A DNA stretch of 36,613 nt, taken from positions 1 to 36,613 of the forward strand of contig CAZUQH010000007.1 in assembly GCA_964622465.1 (NCBI GenBank). Reading direction: 5' to 3'. Both the position numbers and the translations under genes were made by a program. This DNA is from CAZUQH01 sp964622465. GTDB taxonomy: Bacteria > CG03 > CAZUQH01. Shown one piece after another: positions 8,995-18,481 of this stretch. How positions within the stretch are numbered: position 1 is the stretch's first letter; every line of letters starts with the position of its first letter. The notes under the pieces were generated by a model. That model was not told where the DNA came from and did not search any database. It was given only the letters and a program-made list of their open reading frames with translations.

Positions 8995-10014
8995 CTATGT
9001 AAAAAAATCACTCAAGCGATCAACGATTACCGTCCACAGCGCAGACCTGCCGTACTTTATTGATACACTCAGCTTCATACCAAGAGGAATCCTCATAAGA
9101 TGGTTATCGGTTTCGGGGAGAACGGTAATGGCAAGGCCTCGTTTACTTCGCCGTTTTTCTCCCATGATAAGTTCCTGTAAATCGCTGGGTTTTTTATCAA
9201 TATGCCGGGCAACGGCAACTACTTTTCCTTTGAATCTTATTCGTCCGTCTGCAAGGTGGCATATAATGACTGCGCTTTGGCCTGTGGAGATACGCAGCGC
9301 ATATCGCTCTGACACTGTTGCATCTACTACTCTCTCACCAGATGCAATGGCGCAAATCGCCTGTCCTGGAACAGACCAACCCAGGTCAGGAGTATTACGG
9401 TTGTTGAAGAGCATTACCATACCTGTGCATGGCGCACGCAGGTAAGTTGTGTCATCCATAAATTTGAGTACTCTTCTCGCTCCGGTCTCTCGCACTTCAG
9501 CAAGAGACATTTCAAGGTTCAATCTCTCGGCCAACTGCCCGTATTCGTAATACTTGACCTGAGAAATCCCTCCACTTGTCACGCTAGGTTGTATATCTTT
9601 CAGGATTTTAGCAAATGGTGTGATAACCTTCGTCAGGATATCCTTTGTCCCACGAGAGGACTCAAGGTCCACAAGCGCCTGAATCCTGGAACTTTCAAAT
9701 GCCGGCATGTAACATTTTGCGAGCGTATCTCCTTTTGAAGCTCCTTGTCCTTCATTGACGAAGTATTCCTCTATGTAACCTGGGGAAGGAAGAGCAACAT
9801 AAACAATCTCTTCTGAATTCAAATTACCAACGCAATGGATTATCCCAGGAAATATAGGAAAAGCAACGGTTATCGCTAAACCGGAAAGAAATATCATCCA
9901 GAGTAACCTGCGTTTAAATGCGGGACTCTCTATTTTGTCGCTCTCCTCTTTATCAAACTGTTCACAACTTTCAAGCACCTCTGGCACGATAAAGTCATGT
10001 TCTTCTGGAGACAT
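8995..10014 (-). CDS. HlyD-like membrane-fusion/adaptor protein
   Basis: Read from the ATG at 10014, which overlaps the stop of the Wza-like gene (TAATG); GTG codons at 10023 and 10020 are alternatives. The protein has a short cytoplasmic N-terminus, one membrane helix (about 38-57) and a periplasmic part. The sequences ALPSPGYIEEYFVNEGQGASKGD and YLRAPCTGMVMLF look like the two halves of a lipoyl/biotinyl-like domain, separated by a helical hairpin region. A beta-barrel region with YALRISTGQSAVII follows. This is the HlyD/EmrA adaptor layout. Such proteins link an inner-membrane pump to an outer-membrane channel. No ABC or MFS pump is adjacent here, so the partner must be elsewhere or the role is different. 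Confidence 0.7.
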   Translation of the reverse strand: MSPEEHDFIVPEVLESCEQFDKEESDKIESPAFKRRLLWMIFLSGLAITVAFPIFPGIIHCVGNLNSEEIVYVALPSPGYIEEYFVNEGQGASKGDTLAKCYMPAFESSRIQALVDLESSRGTKDILTKVITPFAKILKDIQPSVTSGGISQVKYYEYGQLAERLNLEMSLAEVRETGARRVLKFMDDTTYLRAPCTGMVMLFNNRNTPDLGWSVPGQAICAIASGERVVDATVSERYALRISTGQSAVIICHLADGRIRFKGKVVAVARHIDKKPSDLQELIMGEKRRSKRGLAITVLPETDNHLMRIPLGMKLSVSIKYGRSALWTVIVDRLSDFFT

Positions 10015-10727
10015 TACCACCACCCCTGAGTGTGACCTGTATTATTTACTTCTATCGCAGCAATCATAACCAATGCAACATCGCGCATAATATCAAGCCA
10101 TGGACGGATACCACCTATTAATCGTGCACCATAATGCTTTTCCAATGTAACGACATCGCCTGCCTGACAAATCACATCGCATTCTTTACCTGTTAGAATC
10201 CGGAAATAATTATGCCTGGTAAGTTCTCCGCGATGGAGAAGAGAGATAGTTCCGCCAAACACAGGGAGATATCCACCTGCATCGCTGACCACTTGCGTCA
10301 GCCGGCCAGGCCGTACTACGCCTGGTTGGCTGACGGAACCGGATACCGCTACACCAACTGGTAACGGGTATGCATTATCTCCCTCAGGCAACGTAGCGAT
10401 ACGGACAGTCCGGTATGAGCCGCTAGACGCAAAAATCATCTCTTCAATTTCTTCTGGCTTCATCCCTTTTACGTCACGACTGCCAATTTCAGGCAGTATT
10501 GCGCTACCGTCCGGCTGGACGACTGACAGAACACTCGCTTCATCAGACATTATCAATAACACATCCAATGGCTGAACGGTAACCTTCATCCTCGCAGGGT
10601 CTACAATTGCAATTTGTCGGTCCGTCCCCTGGGCTGCAACTGTGCTGTGCAGACAAAACATCCCTGCACAGCAAATTACACAAAGAACAGGTACTGACAC
10701 TGGTACCAATCTCTCGTCATTTTTCAT
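10014..10727 (-). CDS. SLBB/Wza-like polysaccharide-export protein
   Basis: I take the ATG at 10727, preceded by a GGAAGTG-type site, rather than the longer reading from 10748. The protein starts with a signal or anchor sequence (PVLCVICCAGMFCLHS). The core has QPLDVLLIMS and VQPDGSAILPEIG, typical of the poly-export domain (D-L-I-V, V-DG-I-P-IG), and GSVSQPGVVRPGRLTQVVSDAGGY, typical of an SLBB repeat. Related proteins form the periplasmic/outer-membrane channel for exopolysaccharide (Wza, KpsD). It is about 237 aa, shorter than Wza (about 380), with only one clear SLBB and no lipobox cysteine that I can place with confidence. It overlaps the HlyD-like gene and lies downstream of the barrel gene. 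Confidence 0.75.
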   Translation of the reverse strand: MKNDERLVPVSVPVLCVICCAGMFCLHSTVAAQGTDRQIAIVDPARMKVTVQPLDVLLIMSDEASVLSVVQPDGSAILPEIGSRDVKGMKPEEIEEMIFASSGSYRTVRIATLPEGDNAYPLPVGVAVSGSVSQPGVVRPGRLTQVVSDAGGYLPVFGGTISLLHRGELTRHNYFRILTGKECDVICQAGDVVTLEKHYGARLIGGIRPWLDIMRDVALVMIAAIEVNNTGHTQGWW

Positions 10728-10732
10728 TCTTT

Positions 10733-11656
10733 TCACTTCCACCTCCACGTTGTAATTAGTTCTGGAGTCCAGATTGAGCTCTTCGGACAGACCCTACATC
10801 CAATCCCAACAGCACCATGCACGGTAGTCGCAAAAGGGAGCGCCAGCTGACAAAGACAGGAAATTGTATCAACGTCAGAAGATAACGTGATACCATGTCC
10901 CTTCTCTGATGCAAATGACAAACCAGCGTAGCCGCTCAGACGAGTGCGCCAGATAATTCCTGCAGCACAACAAATCCGCCGGGACAACCTAACTTGCGCA
11001 TCTGCGCGCAAACTCAATGGAACTACGTCACGTACAACTACGCCGAGGTTTGCTGACAACAGGTTTAACCCGGACAATGCAAGATGAAATTTTGTCCACT
11101 CAAAAAGGAAACCGGAATCGATACTCGGCGCAGTCCTGTTTTCAAGTATGGGGTCAGATACATCTTCCTGCTCTTTGTCTTCTGGTCTGGCTGCAACCGC
11201 AAATAATTTTGCACCTATTGCCACGCTTATGTCCGGCATAAAACGTGACTCTGTGGAAAGCAATTTTGTGCCAAAGAAAAGCCCTGTCTCTGTCTCTCTC
11301 CATTCCCAGCATTCATTAGAATGAGAGAATACGCGTGTGCCTAGAGCAAACGATACCCCTTCAAACGATGGACATGCAAAAGTTGCACTTGCACCACACA
11401 TTCTTGCATCAGGGATTTGTACATAAGGGGATTGAGCAGAAAACGATAGTCGTGGTGAAGTAACCAATCCGAGGACTGCGGGGATTTGCCAGAGGGATTC
11501 AGGTGTTGGGCCCCTCGTAGAAAAACAGGAGTCCGGAAGGGATGCATCTATCGTGCTAAACTCGTCCTGCCTGAAAAGCGCGTGTACGCTGGTGGGGTGT
11601 AGTATAGAAAAAACAGCAATACATACAAGAATAATCGATGGACTATTTTTCTTCAT
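10733..11656 (-). CDS. Outer-membrane beta-barrel-like protein
   Basis: This 307-aa protein has a cleavable signal peptide (residues 1-26, ending SVHA) and then alternating polar/hydrophobic stretches consistent with beta strands. Examples are GVSFALGTRVF, ISVAIGAKLFAVA, FHLALSGLNLLSANLGVVV and LSGYAGLSFA. It ends in an aromatic/basic TTWRWK, which is compatible with a barrel end. SLWQIPAVLGLVTSPRLSFS faintly resembles the NPAGLA...S-S opening of the PorV/PorQ/UPF0164 group, but I cannot confirm membership. Its ATG overlaps the 3' end of the hydrolase gene (11643), indicating translational coupling. Role inferred only from context: outer-membrane partner of the secreted proteins encoded upstream. 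Confidence 0.6.
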   Translation of the reverse strand: MKKNSPSIILVCIAVFSILHPTSVHALFRQDEFSTIDASLPDSCFSTRGPTPESLWQIPAVLGLVTSPRLSFSAQSPYVQIPDARMCGASATFACPSFEGVSFALGTRVFSHSNECWEWRETETGLFFGTKLLSTESRFMPDISVAIGAKLFAVAARPEDKEQEDVSDPILENRTAPSIDSGFLFEWTKFHLALSGLNLLSANLGVVVRDVVPLSLRADAQVRLSRRICCAAGIIWRTRLSGYAGLSFASEKGHGITLSSDVDTISCLCQLALPFATTVHGAVGIGCRVCPKSSIWTPELITTWRWK

Positions 11657-14600
11657 TTGAAATCTGCATTTCTGGAATGTAATAGTCTATTAAGTGTGAA
11701 ACAGCGCCTGCTGACCAGTTTGGACACCAAATCACTGTTGAATTGTCTGGCTCAAATAACTTTGATATTGGATTACCCTGCCCGAAGAAAAGCGGTACTG
11801 CATCAGGCAAATTGACGTAGTGTTGATATTCTGGTCCATCTGAAAAACGCATTGCGGCTCCACCGAGAGTTATCACATGAACTGTTTGCGGAGATACGTA
11901 ATATTCCCGCGATATAACTTCTCTGACTGCATTTGCTGCTTTAAGTGCTCCCTGACTATGCGCGATAAGCTGAACTTTTTTACCATTTGCAAGTGAAGCA
12001 GATATAAAGTCAGATGCAGATACCGTACACTCATCCTGCACTCCAAATTTGTCAGCAACGCACTCAATAATATCAACCGGGTTGCCTTTTCCCGAGGTCT
12101 CGTTATAGACCAGATGTACTGTGCCAAACTCTGGTTCTAACATACGGCACCATTCTTCTGCCTCTGCTTTTTTAGCCCAGATACCATTAATAAAGCAACT
12201 GATTGATTCCTCACTGCTGTTGAGATAATCTGTCGTGATTCCTATTTCACGAGATACCTGCTCAAACTGCTGGTTTGCGTCCTGCTCCGGATTTGCTGCC
12301 ATCCAGCCCAACTGGTTTAACCATTTCTCGTCAATCCCCCATGTATCTGATTTAACCATGCGTACGATATCACCCTCTCCTGTCTGCCATTCTGCTATTG
12401 CTCTGTATTTGTCAAAAAGATAACCGCGCGCTTCTGCCCACACGCGCTGGTCTACAAAGCAAACATCAACGAGACCTTGCCCGCTTTCCAATAATTCCCG
12501 GGTATGATACGCGATAACAGCACGATGGGCATCTTTCGTCAGTTCGTCAGTGGATGACAACGCTTTTTTTATTTCCACATCTATGTTATGGCTGCGTCGT
12601 TCAAGCGTGCTCCCTAAATTTAATCCACGGGAGAATTCATTCATCCAGAGAATATGCTTATCCATTTCACTCTGTGCCAGAAGCACCCGTGAAACAATGG
12701 TCTTGTTATTCGTTACCCATACCATGCCCGCAATTCTCTCTTCCGCTCCATTGAACGTAGCCAGGATTCTTTCGTGTTTCATTGCAGATGAAAATTCCCT
12801 TGTGAAATCAGCACCTTCAAACACTGATGTGGTTTCTTCTCCAAAAATGCCGCTACCAAGAAAACTTGCAAGCGCATCCTTGCCCTGGTTTGCCTGTATC
12901 ATGGAATTGTTTTGCTCTTCAGATTGGGATATACGTTTAACTTCCTGTCCATGCCAGGATTCTCCTGCGTACAAACTGTTAAAATCCGGCAACATACTCG
13001 TTGATTCCCAGATACGTTTTTGATAATCCATCCGTTCAAAGTAAGTCCTGCCATCCTTGTTTAGCACGCCACGGTAAAGAGAATTATGAGAATCGCTACC
13101 CTTAATTTGGTTTGCACCAATGCGTGCAGAATTACCCCAGACATCATAGCCGGCAAACTCCAGAGGTTCGTCGGACTGATTGATACACTGCCATCTTCCA
13201 AGTCCATCTCTTATGTAATCTACCTTTCCTCCACGCATGTCAAATTCCTGTAACCAGGGATTGTACTCCAGTGCGAGCCCGGTAACGGAGGTATCGTTTG
13301 GACGTACCTGCTCATCTATAACTATAGGTATTTCGAATGATATATCAGGTAAGTTGCCATCAAATTTGCCAAGACGGTTCGCATCCAGCACATCCAGATT
13401 TGTAGGCTGAAATGTCTTGGAGAGTTGGAGAAAGAATCTCTCATTATCCGGATATATAAAGCCACCGCTACCGGAAGGCAAAATAGCTCCGTGATGAGCA
13501 TGAGAAAAACTCCATCTGCCTGATTGACTGTTTTCTTCAGACACATCATCAACCCGGGAGTATACACCCTGCGAGAACAAGTTTACGCCTTCGCCGCTGG
13601 CGAACGCTGTTACCCGCCATCTATTGCCGTCTTGCTCAAATCCTGTAAGGTTATAATTTACTATGTCACACTCATTTGTCTTAAGTACCTCTTCTAAATT
13701 CCCGTATTCAAGCGTGATTGCCTCTTCTTTTGAGGGTGCAACTATCACTGCCGGTGAAGCATCCGAACTAGTAACTTTGTGATGGCTGAGTAACCCGTTG
13801 TTTATCGAAAATTCAGAAATAACATCAAGCCGACTAAAGTGGTCTTGAACTATTACGTCTTTACCAGACACCAAGCCATCAAACTGGACTCCGCGTAATT
13901 CTCCTGATATTACTGTTTGTTCACGCATGCATTGCTCCACCGCCTTTACCAGAGAATTTGCAAGTCCATACTTATCCCGCGCCACGGTATATCCGTTACC
14001 AATTCCGGCGATTCCAGCATAGTGATTCGAAACAAGTGTTTGCTCAAGCGTTTCTATAGATTCAGGAGACTCTATTGTTGTAGTCACACAGCGGGATTCG
14101 GTAACGCTCGCGAGTTTTTTACCGCATAACTCTTCATTCATTCTGACTGCTGCATTTGAGTACAATGATTCCCCTATTTTTACAGTAAGTATTCGCTGAA
14201 CCGCATCAACAATCGTAAGTCCTGTCTCACCGAATCTGCGTTCGCCACCGAATGCGGATGATAGACGTTCAACATTATGTGCAACACTTGCAAGTGATAT
14301 GGCACTTTCCGGGTAGAGCATCGGATTCGCCGGAAGAAAACGACTGTCTGGAACATATGCGGCACGGTCTATTTCATAGTAAAGCCCGCTCAATGCATTG
14401 ATGCCTTCCCAGGCCGGGGACATAGAACCACCGCATGCGGCAATCAGATTATCCGTTCCTTTTATCATGCTGACATACCCACTGACCAGGCAGCCATTCT
14501 CCAATGCTAACGAAGCGTTCGCAAATGATGACATTGCAGACGTGGTATATCCAACGGCATTAGCAAGCATTAATGCACCCTGGATATTCCTTTCCGCCTT

Positions 14601-15104
14601 GCTGCCGACCAAACCGGAGTATTTTTGGCTGAGTTGGTTTAGTGTTGCCGAGCAAAGTGTTATACCAACCGGCACCAGACCGCACATACTTAATCCAAGC
14701 GCTGTAAGATATTCCACTGCTCCAGCACTTTCTCTATGTTTTTTTACCTTTAATTGGTCAATAATTGACTCGTGTTCAATCTTTCTCAAGCGCGACAGCT
14801 CACGTCCACGCACTTCAAGAACACTCTGCGCATCAAGCGATTGGATAGAACCTGCTAAATCATTCGTTATATTTTTGAGTGTTGCCTTTGGTGATGTCTG
14901 GAGATTTTTCTTGAACTTCAGCAGACCCGCATCAAGTTCCTGTTTTTGCACAACTGCATGGTTTGAGTATGAATACCAATTCCCATGATTTTGATAGCCG
15001 TCCCACTTATCTTGCGAATATGGAATCCAGCTAACTGCTGCAAAAAGATTTATCTGGATGATTAATGTGATAATCAAATTGATCCAACTATGATGTTTTT
15101 TCAC
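11643..15104 (-). CDS. Large secreted protein with C-terminal alpha/beta hydrolase domain
   Basis: This 1153-aa protein has an N-terminal signal sequence (about 1-23). A helical region follows, with a hydrophobic Gly/Ala-rich stretch around 130-210 that could contact membranes. A long unrecognised middle (about 210-960) is next. The last 187 residues look like a serine hydrolase: FINGIW and VYNETSG strands, nucleophile elbow IAHSQGA (S1050), acid in NLPDAVPLF (D1101) and His in AVSHLIDYY (H1137). The Ser-Asp-His order and spacing fit DUF676/lipase-like domains, also seen at the C-termini of polymorphic toxins and secreted effectors. It sits between the Ig-like surface protein (9 bp away) and the barrel (overlapping). 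The substrate, and whether it is a toxin, lipase or structural protein, are open. Confidence 0.65.
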   Translation of the reverse strand: MKKHHSWINLIITLIIQINLFAAVSWIPYSQDKWDGYQNHGNWYSYSNHAVVQKQELDAGLLKFKKNLQTSPKATLKNITNDLAGSIQSLDAQSVLEVRGRELSRLRKIEHESIIDQLKVKKHRESAGAVEYLTALGLSMCGLVPVGITLCSATLNQLSQKYSGLVGSKAERNIQGALMLANAVGYTTSAMSSFANASLALENGCLVSGYVSMIKGTDNLIAACGGSMSPAWEGINALSGLYYEIDRAAYVPDSRFLPANPMLYPESAISLASVAHNVERLSSAFGGERRFGETGLTIVDAVQRILTVKIGESLYSNAAVRMNEELCGKKLASVTESRCVTTTIESPESIETLEQTLVSNHYAGIAGIGNGYTVARDKYGLANSLVKAVEQCMREQTVISGELRGVQFDGLVSGKDVIVQDHFSRLDVISEFSINNGLLSHHKVTSSDASPAVIVAPSKEEAITLEYGNLEEVLKTNECDIVNYNLTGFEQDGNRWRVTAFASGEGVNLFSQGVYSRVDDVSEENSQSGRWSFSHAHHGAILPSGSGGFIYPDNERFFLQLSKTFQPTNLDVLDANRLGKFDGNLPDISFEIPIVIDEQVRPNDTSVTGLALEYNPWLQEFDMRGGKVDYIRDGLGRWQCINQSDEPLEFAGYDVWGNSARIGANQIKGSDSHNSLYRGVLNKDGRTYFERMDYQKRIWESTSMLPDFNSLYAGESWHGQEVKRISQSEEQNNSMIQANQGKDALASFLGSGIFGEETTSVFEGADFTREFSSAMKHERILATFNGAEERIAGMVWVTNNKTIVSRVLLAQSEMDKHILWMNEFSRGLNLGSTLERRSHNIDVEIKKALSSTDELTKDAHRAVIAYHTRELLESGQGLVDVCFVDQRVWAEARGYLFDKYRAIAEWQTGEGDIVRMVKSDTWGIDEKWLNQLGWMAANPEQDANQQFEQVSREIGITTDYLNSSEESISCFINGIWAKKAEAEEWCRMLEPEFGTVHLVYNETSGKGNPVDIIECVADKFGVQDECTVSASDFISASLANGKKVQLIAHSQGALKAANAVREVISREYYVSPQTVHVITLGGAAMRFSDGPEYQHYVNLPDAVPLFFGQGNPISKLFEPDNSTVIWCPNWSAGAVSHLIDYYIPEMQISNEEK

Positions 15105-15112
15105 CTGTCACT

Positions 15113-17944
15113 TTATCGTCCAACCATAATTGTGCCATACTCATTTTGTCCTGTGCGATAGACGTATATTCCACTTTCCAGTCCCATTTCGTTATTTCCA
15201 AGCCATGTTCCAACATGAGTAAGCTCTACCACTTTTCTGCCTGACCAATCCAATATGACTACAGGATAATCACAATCATCCCAGCGAATTCCGTCATTTA
15301 TGCCATCTGAATTAGGCGAAAATATTAACCATTTTGCTTGAGGCAAAATTTCCACGTCCATATCACAGGAAAACAAAACTCCGTTATCGTCATATTCTGC
15401 ATAGATAGTTGCAAGGCGGCCCGGATTACCTCCATTCCGCCAGAATGCAGGCCCGCGCTGTTCGTTGGAAACCTGAGAGAGCGAATCAATATGAATCCCG
15501 GGGTTTCCGTTATTGTCAATCACACGTCCGTCTGTGTCCGTATCGTACCATTTACCAAGAAACCAAACCCTGTTTGCCGGTACACCCGTATCCGAATTTA
15601 TTGTCTTCACCTGGACGCTAAACGTAGAATACTCTCTTACTTTTTGAGGGCACTCCAGATGAAGGTTCTGCTTGCCAACAAACTCTCTAACTCTCAGTTT
15701 CCAGTATACCGGCTGGAAATCTTCAAGTGCACTACGCGCTCCCGACTTGTTCACTGTCCGTGCACTTAAATAATGGTCGCCTTCTTCAAGTGGATACTCT
15801 GGAGTAAAACTGAATTCACCTGTATCTGAACAATCAGCGACACCTGTTAGAACGTTGTCATAGAATATCTCTACCTGAGTACCCATAAAAGCATTGCCTG
15901 TAATCTCAGGGTACCAGGTATCCTCAACAATATCGCCCTGCCGCGGCTTTGTGATTACCGGAACAGCTGGCAAGCCGCTTTTGATAGTGACTACTATCGG
16001 GCCGTTTTCCATTGGACTTTCGTTAACGGACGTATTGTTTGCATTATCGCGTGCAGCAAGATAAAAATAATGTGTCCCGCATCTGAGATTATCTATCTTC
16101 GCAACCCAAGTGCCTCCACCAAGGCCATCATCGTATACAGGTGCACTGCCTGCGACTTTTACAGTGTCTACTTCAATAACTTCAACGGTTGTCCCACTCT
16201 CTCCGTTGCCACGCAGTATTACTCTATCACCGTTGATTTCTGGAGGATATAATAGGTCTGGAATTTCCGGCGGCACAGTATCTCTTACAAAACAAACTGA
16301 AACCGCTCTTTGTTCCGGCCAGCCGGACTCGTCTATGCAGTGAAAGGCAAGCAGAAGGCGCTCGTCTTCAGATAGAACCCTCAAGTCCAGAGAAAAACTA
16401 AAATCAACTCTTTGTAATGGCTCGCCATCATATAATATCTCTGGTTCAAGAGAATCGCCTGTTACGTACCACACCCTGATTACACCTGAATCAATATCTA
16501 CAGCGTAACCTTTGATTGCAACTGAATCGCTTGAGGTATAAATTATCATATCCTTGCTATATGATGGGGTGCTTATAAAAATCTCAGGGTATGAGGTATC
16601 AATTTGGATTATTTGTTGCTCTGAAATTCCTCTGTTTGAAGCTCTATCAAGTGCAACTGCAACGACTTGAAGCTCATCCGGCAATTCTTCAATTCCATCC
16701 ACGCCAAGGATTTTAGTGAGCCCGTTTTTTCCAGTTAGCGGAAGCATAATTGTCCACTCCCCCTGTACATCTGCTGTTGGTTGAGAGAACCAGGTTTGTG
16801 GCTCCTCAAGTAAGTTGTAGTCACAAGAAATGTCCCCAGATAAAGTGACTGTCCCACACAATATTGAAATCCTTGCATCCTGCTCGGCTTTCCCATATAC
16901 AGAAAAATAAGAAGCGGAAACCACTCCACCGCCGGTTATGGTAACTATAGGTATGTTTATGTCCGGCTCAATTGTGAATACTGGCGGGGGTTGGCAAGTG
17001 CGGCCCGAGCGCTCCCTTGCATCAAGACATACCCGGTTAAGCTCTCCTTCCGACAAAGGAACTGTAGCGTGAAATGTAGTTCCAAAACCTACGTTCTTTC
17101 CCAGTGTAGTTGCATCCGTAACACCATGATGCGTAACCAGCGCTACAACTTCTTCTAAAGGCCACTGAGTCATGTTGTCCATAAGACATAGAGTTACCGG
17201 TACATTAATATAAGGTAAGTAGAAGACTCTGTCTTCAACTGGTATGACTTTCCCATAACGGGTTTTCATATTGTAGCCGCACAGATTCACACTTGAGAAA
17301 TACGGGTCTTCGGTATCTATCCATAAGTCCACCAGTATCTTGCCATTATTCCTCAGGTAAACCTGGATGCCATCTATGAGCATTACTTTGAAATCCATTG
17401 CCAGCCGGTGATGTCCTTGATTCAATGTTCTTGTCCTGCCTGACTCAAGTTGCTCACGCGTCCATTCCCATGAACTACCTGTGTCCTGGTTATGCACTGT
17501 CACCGCGCCGCAGGACGGCTGTGGGTAATCACTATACCCTTCGTAATCCGCCTCCCCGGTGAAGAGCACTTTTTCTGTAGGGCTCGGATTTGAGCCAACC
17601 ACTTCAAGTGACAATCGGCTATGCGTACTCTCATAACCAGGCAAATAGCAAAACCCTACAACTTGCCACGAGCCCCATGTACCAAAGAGCCCGCGCTTGG
17701 AGCGTTCAACCTTCACAACTCCGTCACTGTAGGGCTGGGGCAGGTTTATGAAGTAGGTAACGGAGTACGCCGGGGAGTAACTTCCGTCTGTATACTTGGT
17801 GCGTATCACGCCGGTTGTCTGAAATGCGCCTCCATTAAGTTGTATCTTAAGCCGCCAACGGTCGGATTGGCTTGCTGCCAGCGTATCAACTGCTCCTGAC
17901 AGAAGCAGAATACACACAAGTTGTGCAACTTTAACCGCTTTCAT
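15113..17944 (-). CDS. Surface Ig-like repeat protein with gliding/type-B-sorting-like C-terminus
   Basis: This 943-aa protein has a signal peptide (about 1-24, ending TLAAS). Several bacterial Ig-like modules lie between about 330 and 770, seen as repeats of the kind VTGxAxxGTxVEVxxDxxxxG followed by an aromatic strand and LxxGxHxLxAxAxDxxGxxS. An invasin-like segment (about 770-865) follows. The last 73 residues (from 871) read FSPNSDGINDGIRW, VVILDWSGRKV, TWLGNNEMGLESGIYVYR. This matches the PNGDGxND...W-G...G-Y-Y plan of gliding-motility/type-B-sorting or FlgD-Ig C-terminal domains, which in Bacteroidota direct export by the type IX system. It is therefore probably an exposed adhesin or structural protein. 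It begins 29 bp after ssb and leads the export run. Confidence 0.75.
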   Translation of the reverse strand: MKAVKVAQLVCILLLSGAVDTLAASQSDRWRLKIQLNGGAFQTTGVIRTKYTDGSYSPAYSVTYFINLPQPYSDGVVKVERSKRGLFGTWGSWQVVGFCYLPGYESTHSRLSLEVVGSNPSPTEKVLFTGEADYEGYSDYPQPSCGAVTVHNQDTGSSWEWTREQLESGRTRTLNQGHHRLAMDFKVMLIDGIQVYLRNNGKILVDLWIDTEDPYFSSVNLCGYNMKTRYGKVIPVEDRVFYLPYINVPVTLCLMDNMTQWPLEEVVALVTHHGVTDATTLGKNVGFGTTFHATVPLSEGELNRVCLDARERSGRTCQPPPVFTIEPDINIPIVTITGGGVVSASYFSVYGKAEQDARISILCGTVTLSGDISCDYNLLEEPQTWFSQPTADVQGEWTIMLPLTGKNGLTKILGVDGIEELPDELQVVAVALDRASNRGISEQQIIQIDTSYPEIFISTPSYSKDMIIYTSSDSVAIKGYAVDIDSGVIRVWYVTGDSLEPEILYDGEPLQRVDFSFSLDLRVLSEDERLLLAFHCIDESGWPEQRAVSVCFVRDTVPPEIPDLLYPPEINGDRVILRGNGESGTTVEVIEVDTVKVAGSAPVYDDGLGGGTWVAKIDNLRCGTHYFYLAARDNANNTSVNESPMENGPIVVTIKSGLPAVPVITKPRQGDIVEDTWYPEITGNAFMGTQVEIFYDNVLTGVADCSDTGEFSFTPEYPLEEGDHYLSARTVNKSGARSALEDFQPVYWKLRVREFVGKQNLHLECPQKVREYSTFSVQVKTINSDTGVPANRVWFLGKWYDTDTDGRVIDNNGNPGIHIDSLSQVSNEQRGPAFWRNGGNPGRLATIYAEYDDNGVLFSCDMDVEILPQAKWLIFSPNSDGINDGIRWDDCDYPVVILDWSGRKVVELTHVGTWLGNNEMGLESGIYVYRTGQNEYGTIMVGR

Positions 17945-17973
17945 AAATACCTGCCCCTCTACCGAATATGATG

Positions 17974-18441
17974 TTACTTCTTGCGTTTCCTGGAGCCATT
18001 TCCAGAGGTAACTAATTTTGATTCATCTTTCGATTTATCATCTCCACTGTCACTCTCTGTTTCAGTGCCAACGTTGATTTCCTCTGGTGGCTCATTTTCA
18101 CTCGTCTGATCCAGATCATTGGCTTGCTCTGGTCTCTTTCCGAGGAACTGGAGATTTGAGACAGTCACAAGTATTTGTGACCTGGGTTCGCCCTGACTTG
18201 TTTCCCACCGGTTCAGTGCGAGACGGCCCTGAACAACCAGTGGCGTGCCTTTCTTCAGGTACGGCTGAAGCGCTTCGCCACGCGTTCCCCAGATTGCAAG
18301 CCGAACGAACATGGTCTCCTGATTTTCCAGTTGACGCCACTCTCTGACAGCAAGCGAAACGTCACAGACCGCCCTTCCGCTCGGCGTTATCCGGAGCTGC
18401 GCATCGTGACCGAGATTACCGGAAACTATTACGGTATTCAT
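17974..18441 (-). CDS. ssb: Single-stranded DNA-binding protein
   Basis: This 155-aa protein has a standard OB fold (1-105): MNTVIVSGNLGHDAQLR, VCDVSLAVREW, FVRLAIWGTRGEAL, YLKKGTPLVVQGRL and SQILVTVSNLQFLG. SSB coats single-stranded DNA and recruits repair and replication proteins. A Glu/Asp/Ser-rich linker follows, but the protein ends in a basic GSRKRKK instead of the near-universal acidic DDDIPF-type tip. No other frame at the 3' end supplies that tip. The ATG at 18441 has a strong GGAGGTGAT site. Transcription appears to come from 18659-18687 through a leader with two intrinsic terminators. The Ig-like gene follows after 29 bp. Confidence 0.9.
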   Translation of the reverse strand: MNTVIVSGNLGHDAQLRITPSGRAVCDVSLAVREWRQLENQETMFVRLAIWGTRGEALQPYLKKGTPLVVQGRLALNRWETSQGEPRSQILVTVSNLQFLGKRPEQANDLDQTSENEPPEEINVGTETESDSGDDKSKDESKLVTSGNGSRKRKK

Positions 18442-18481
18442 CTACTATCACCTCCTTCCTGTTCAAATCTGACTGTGACAC

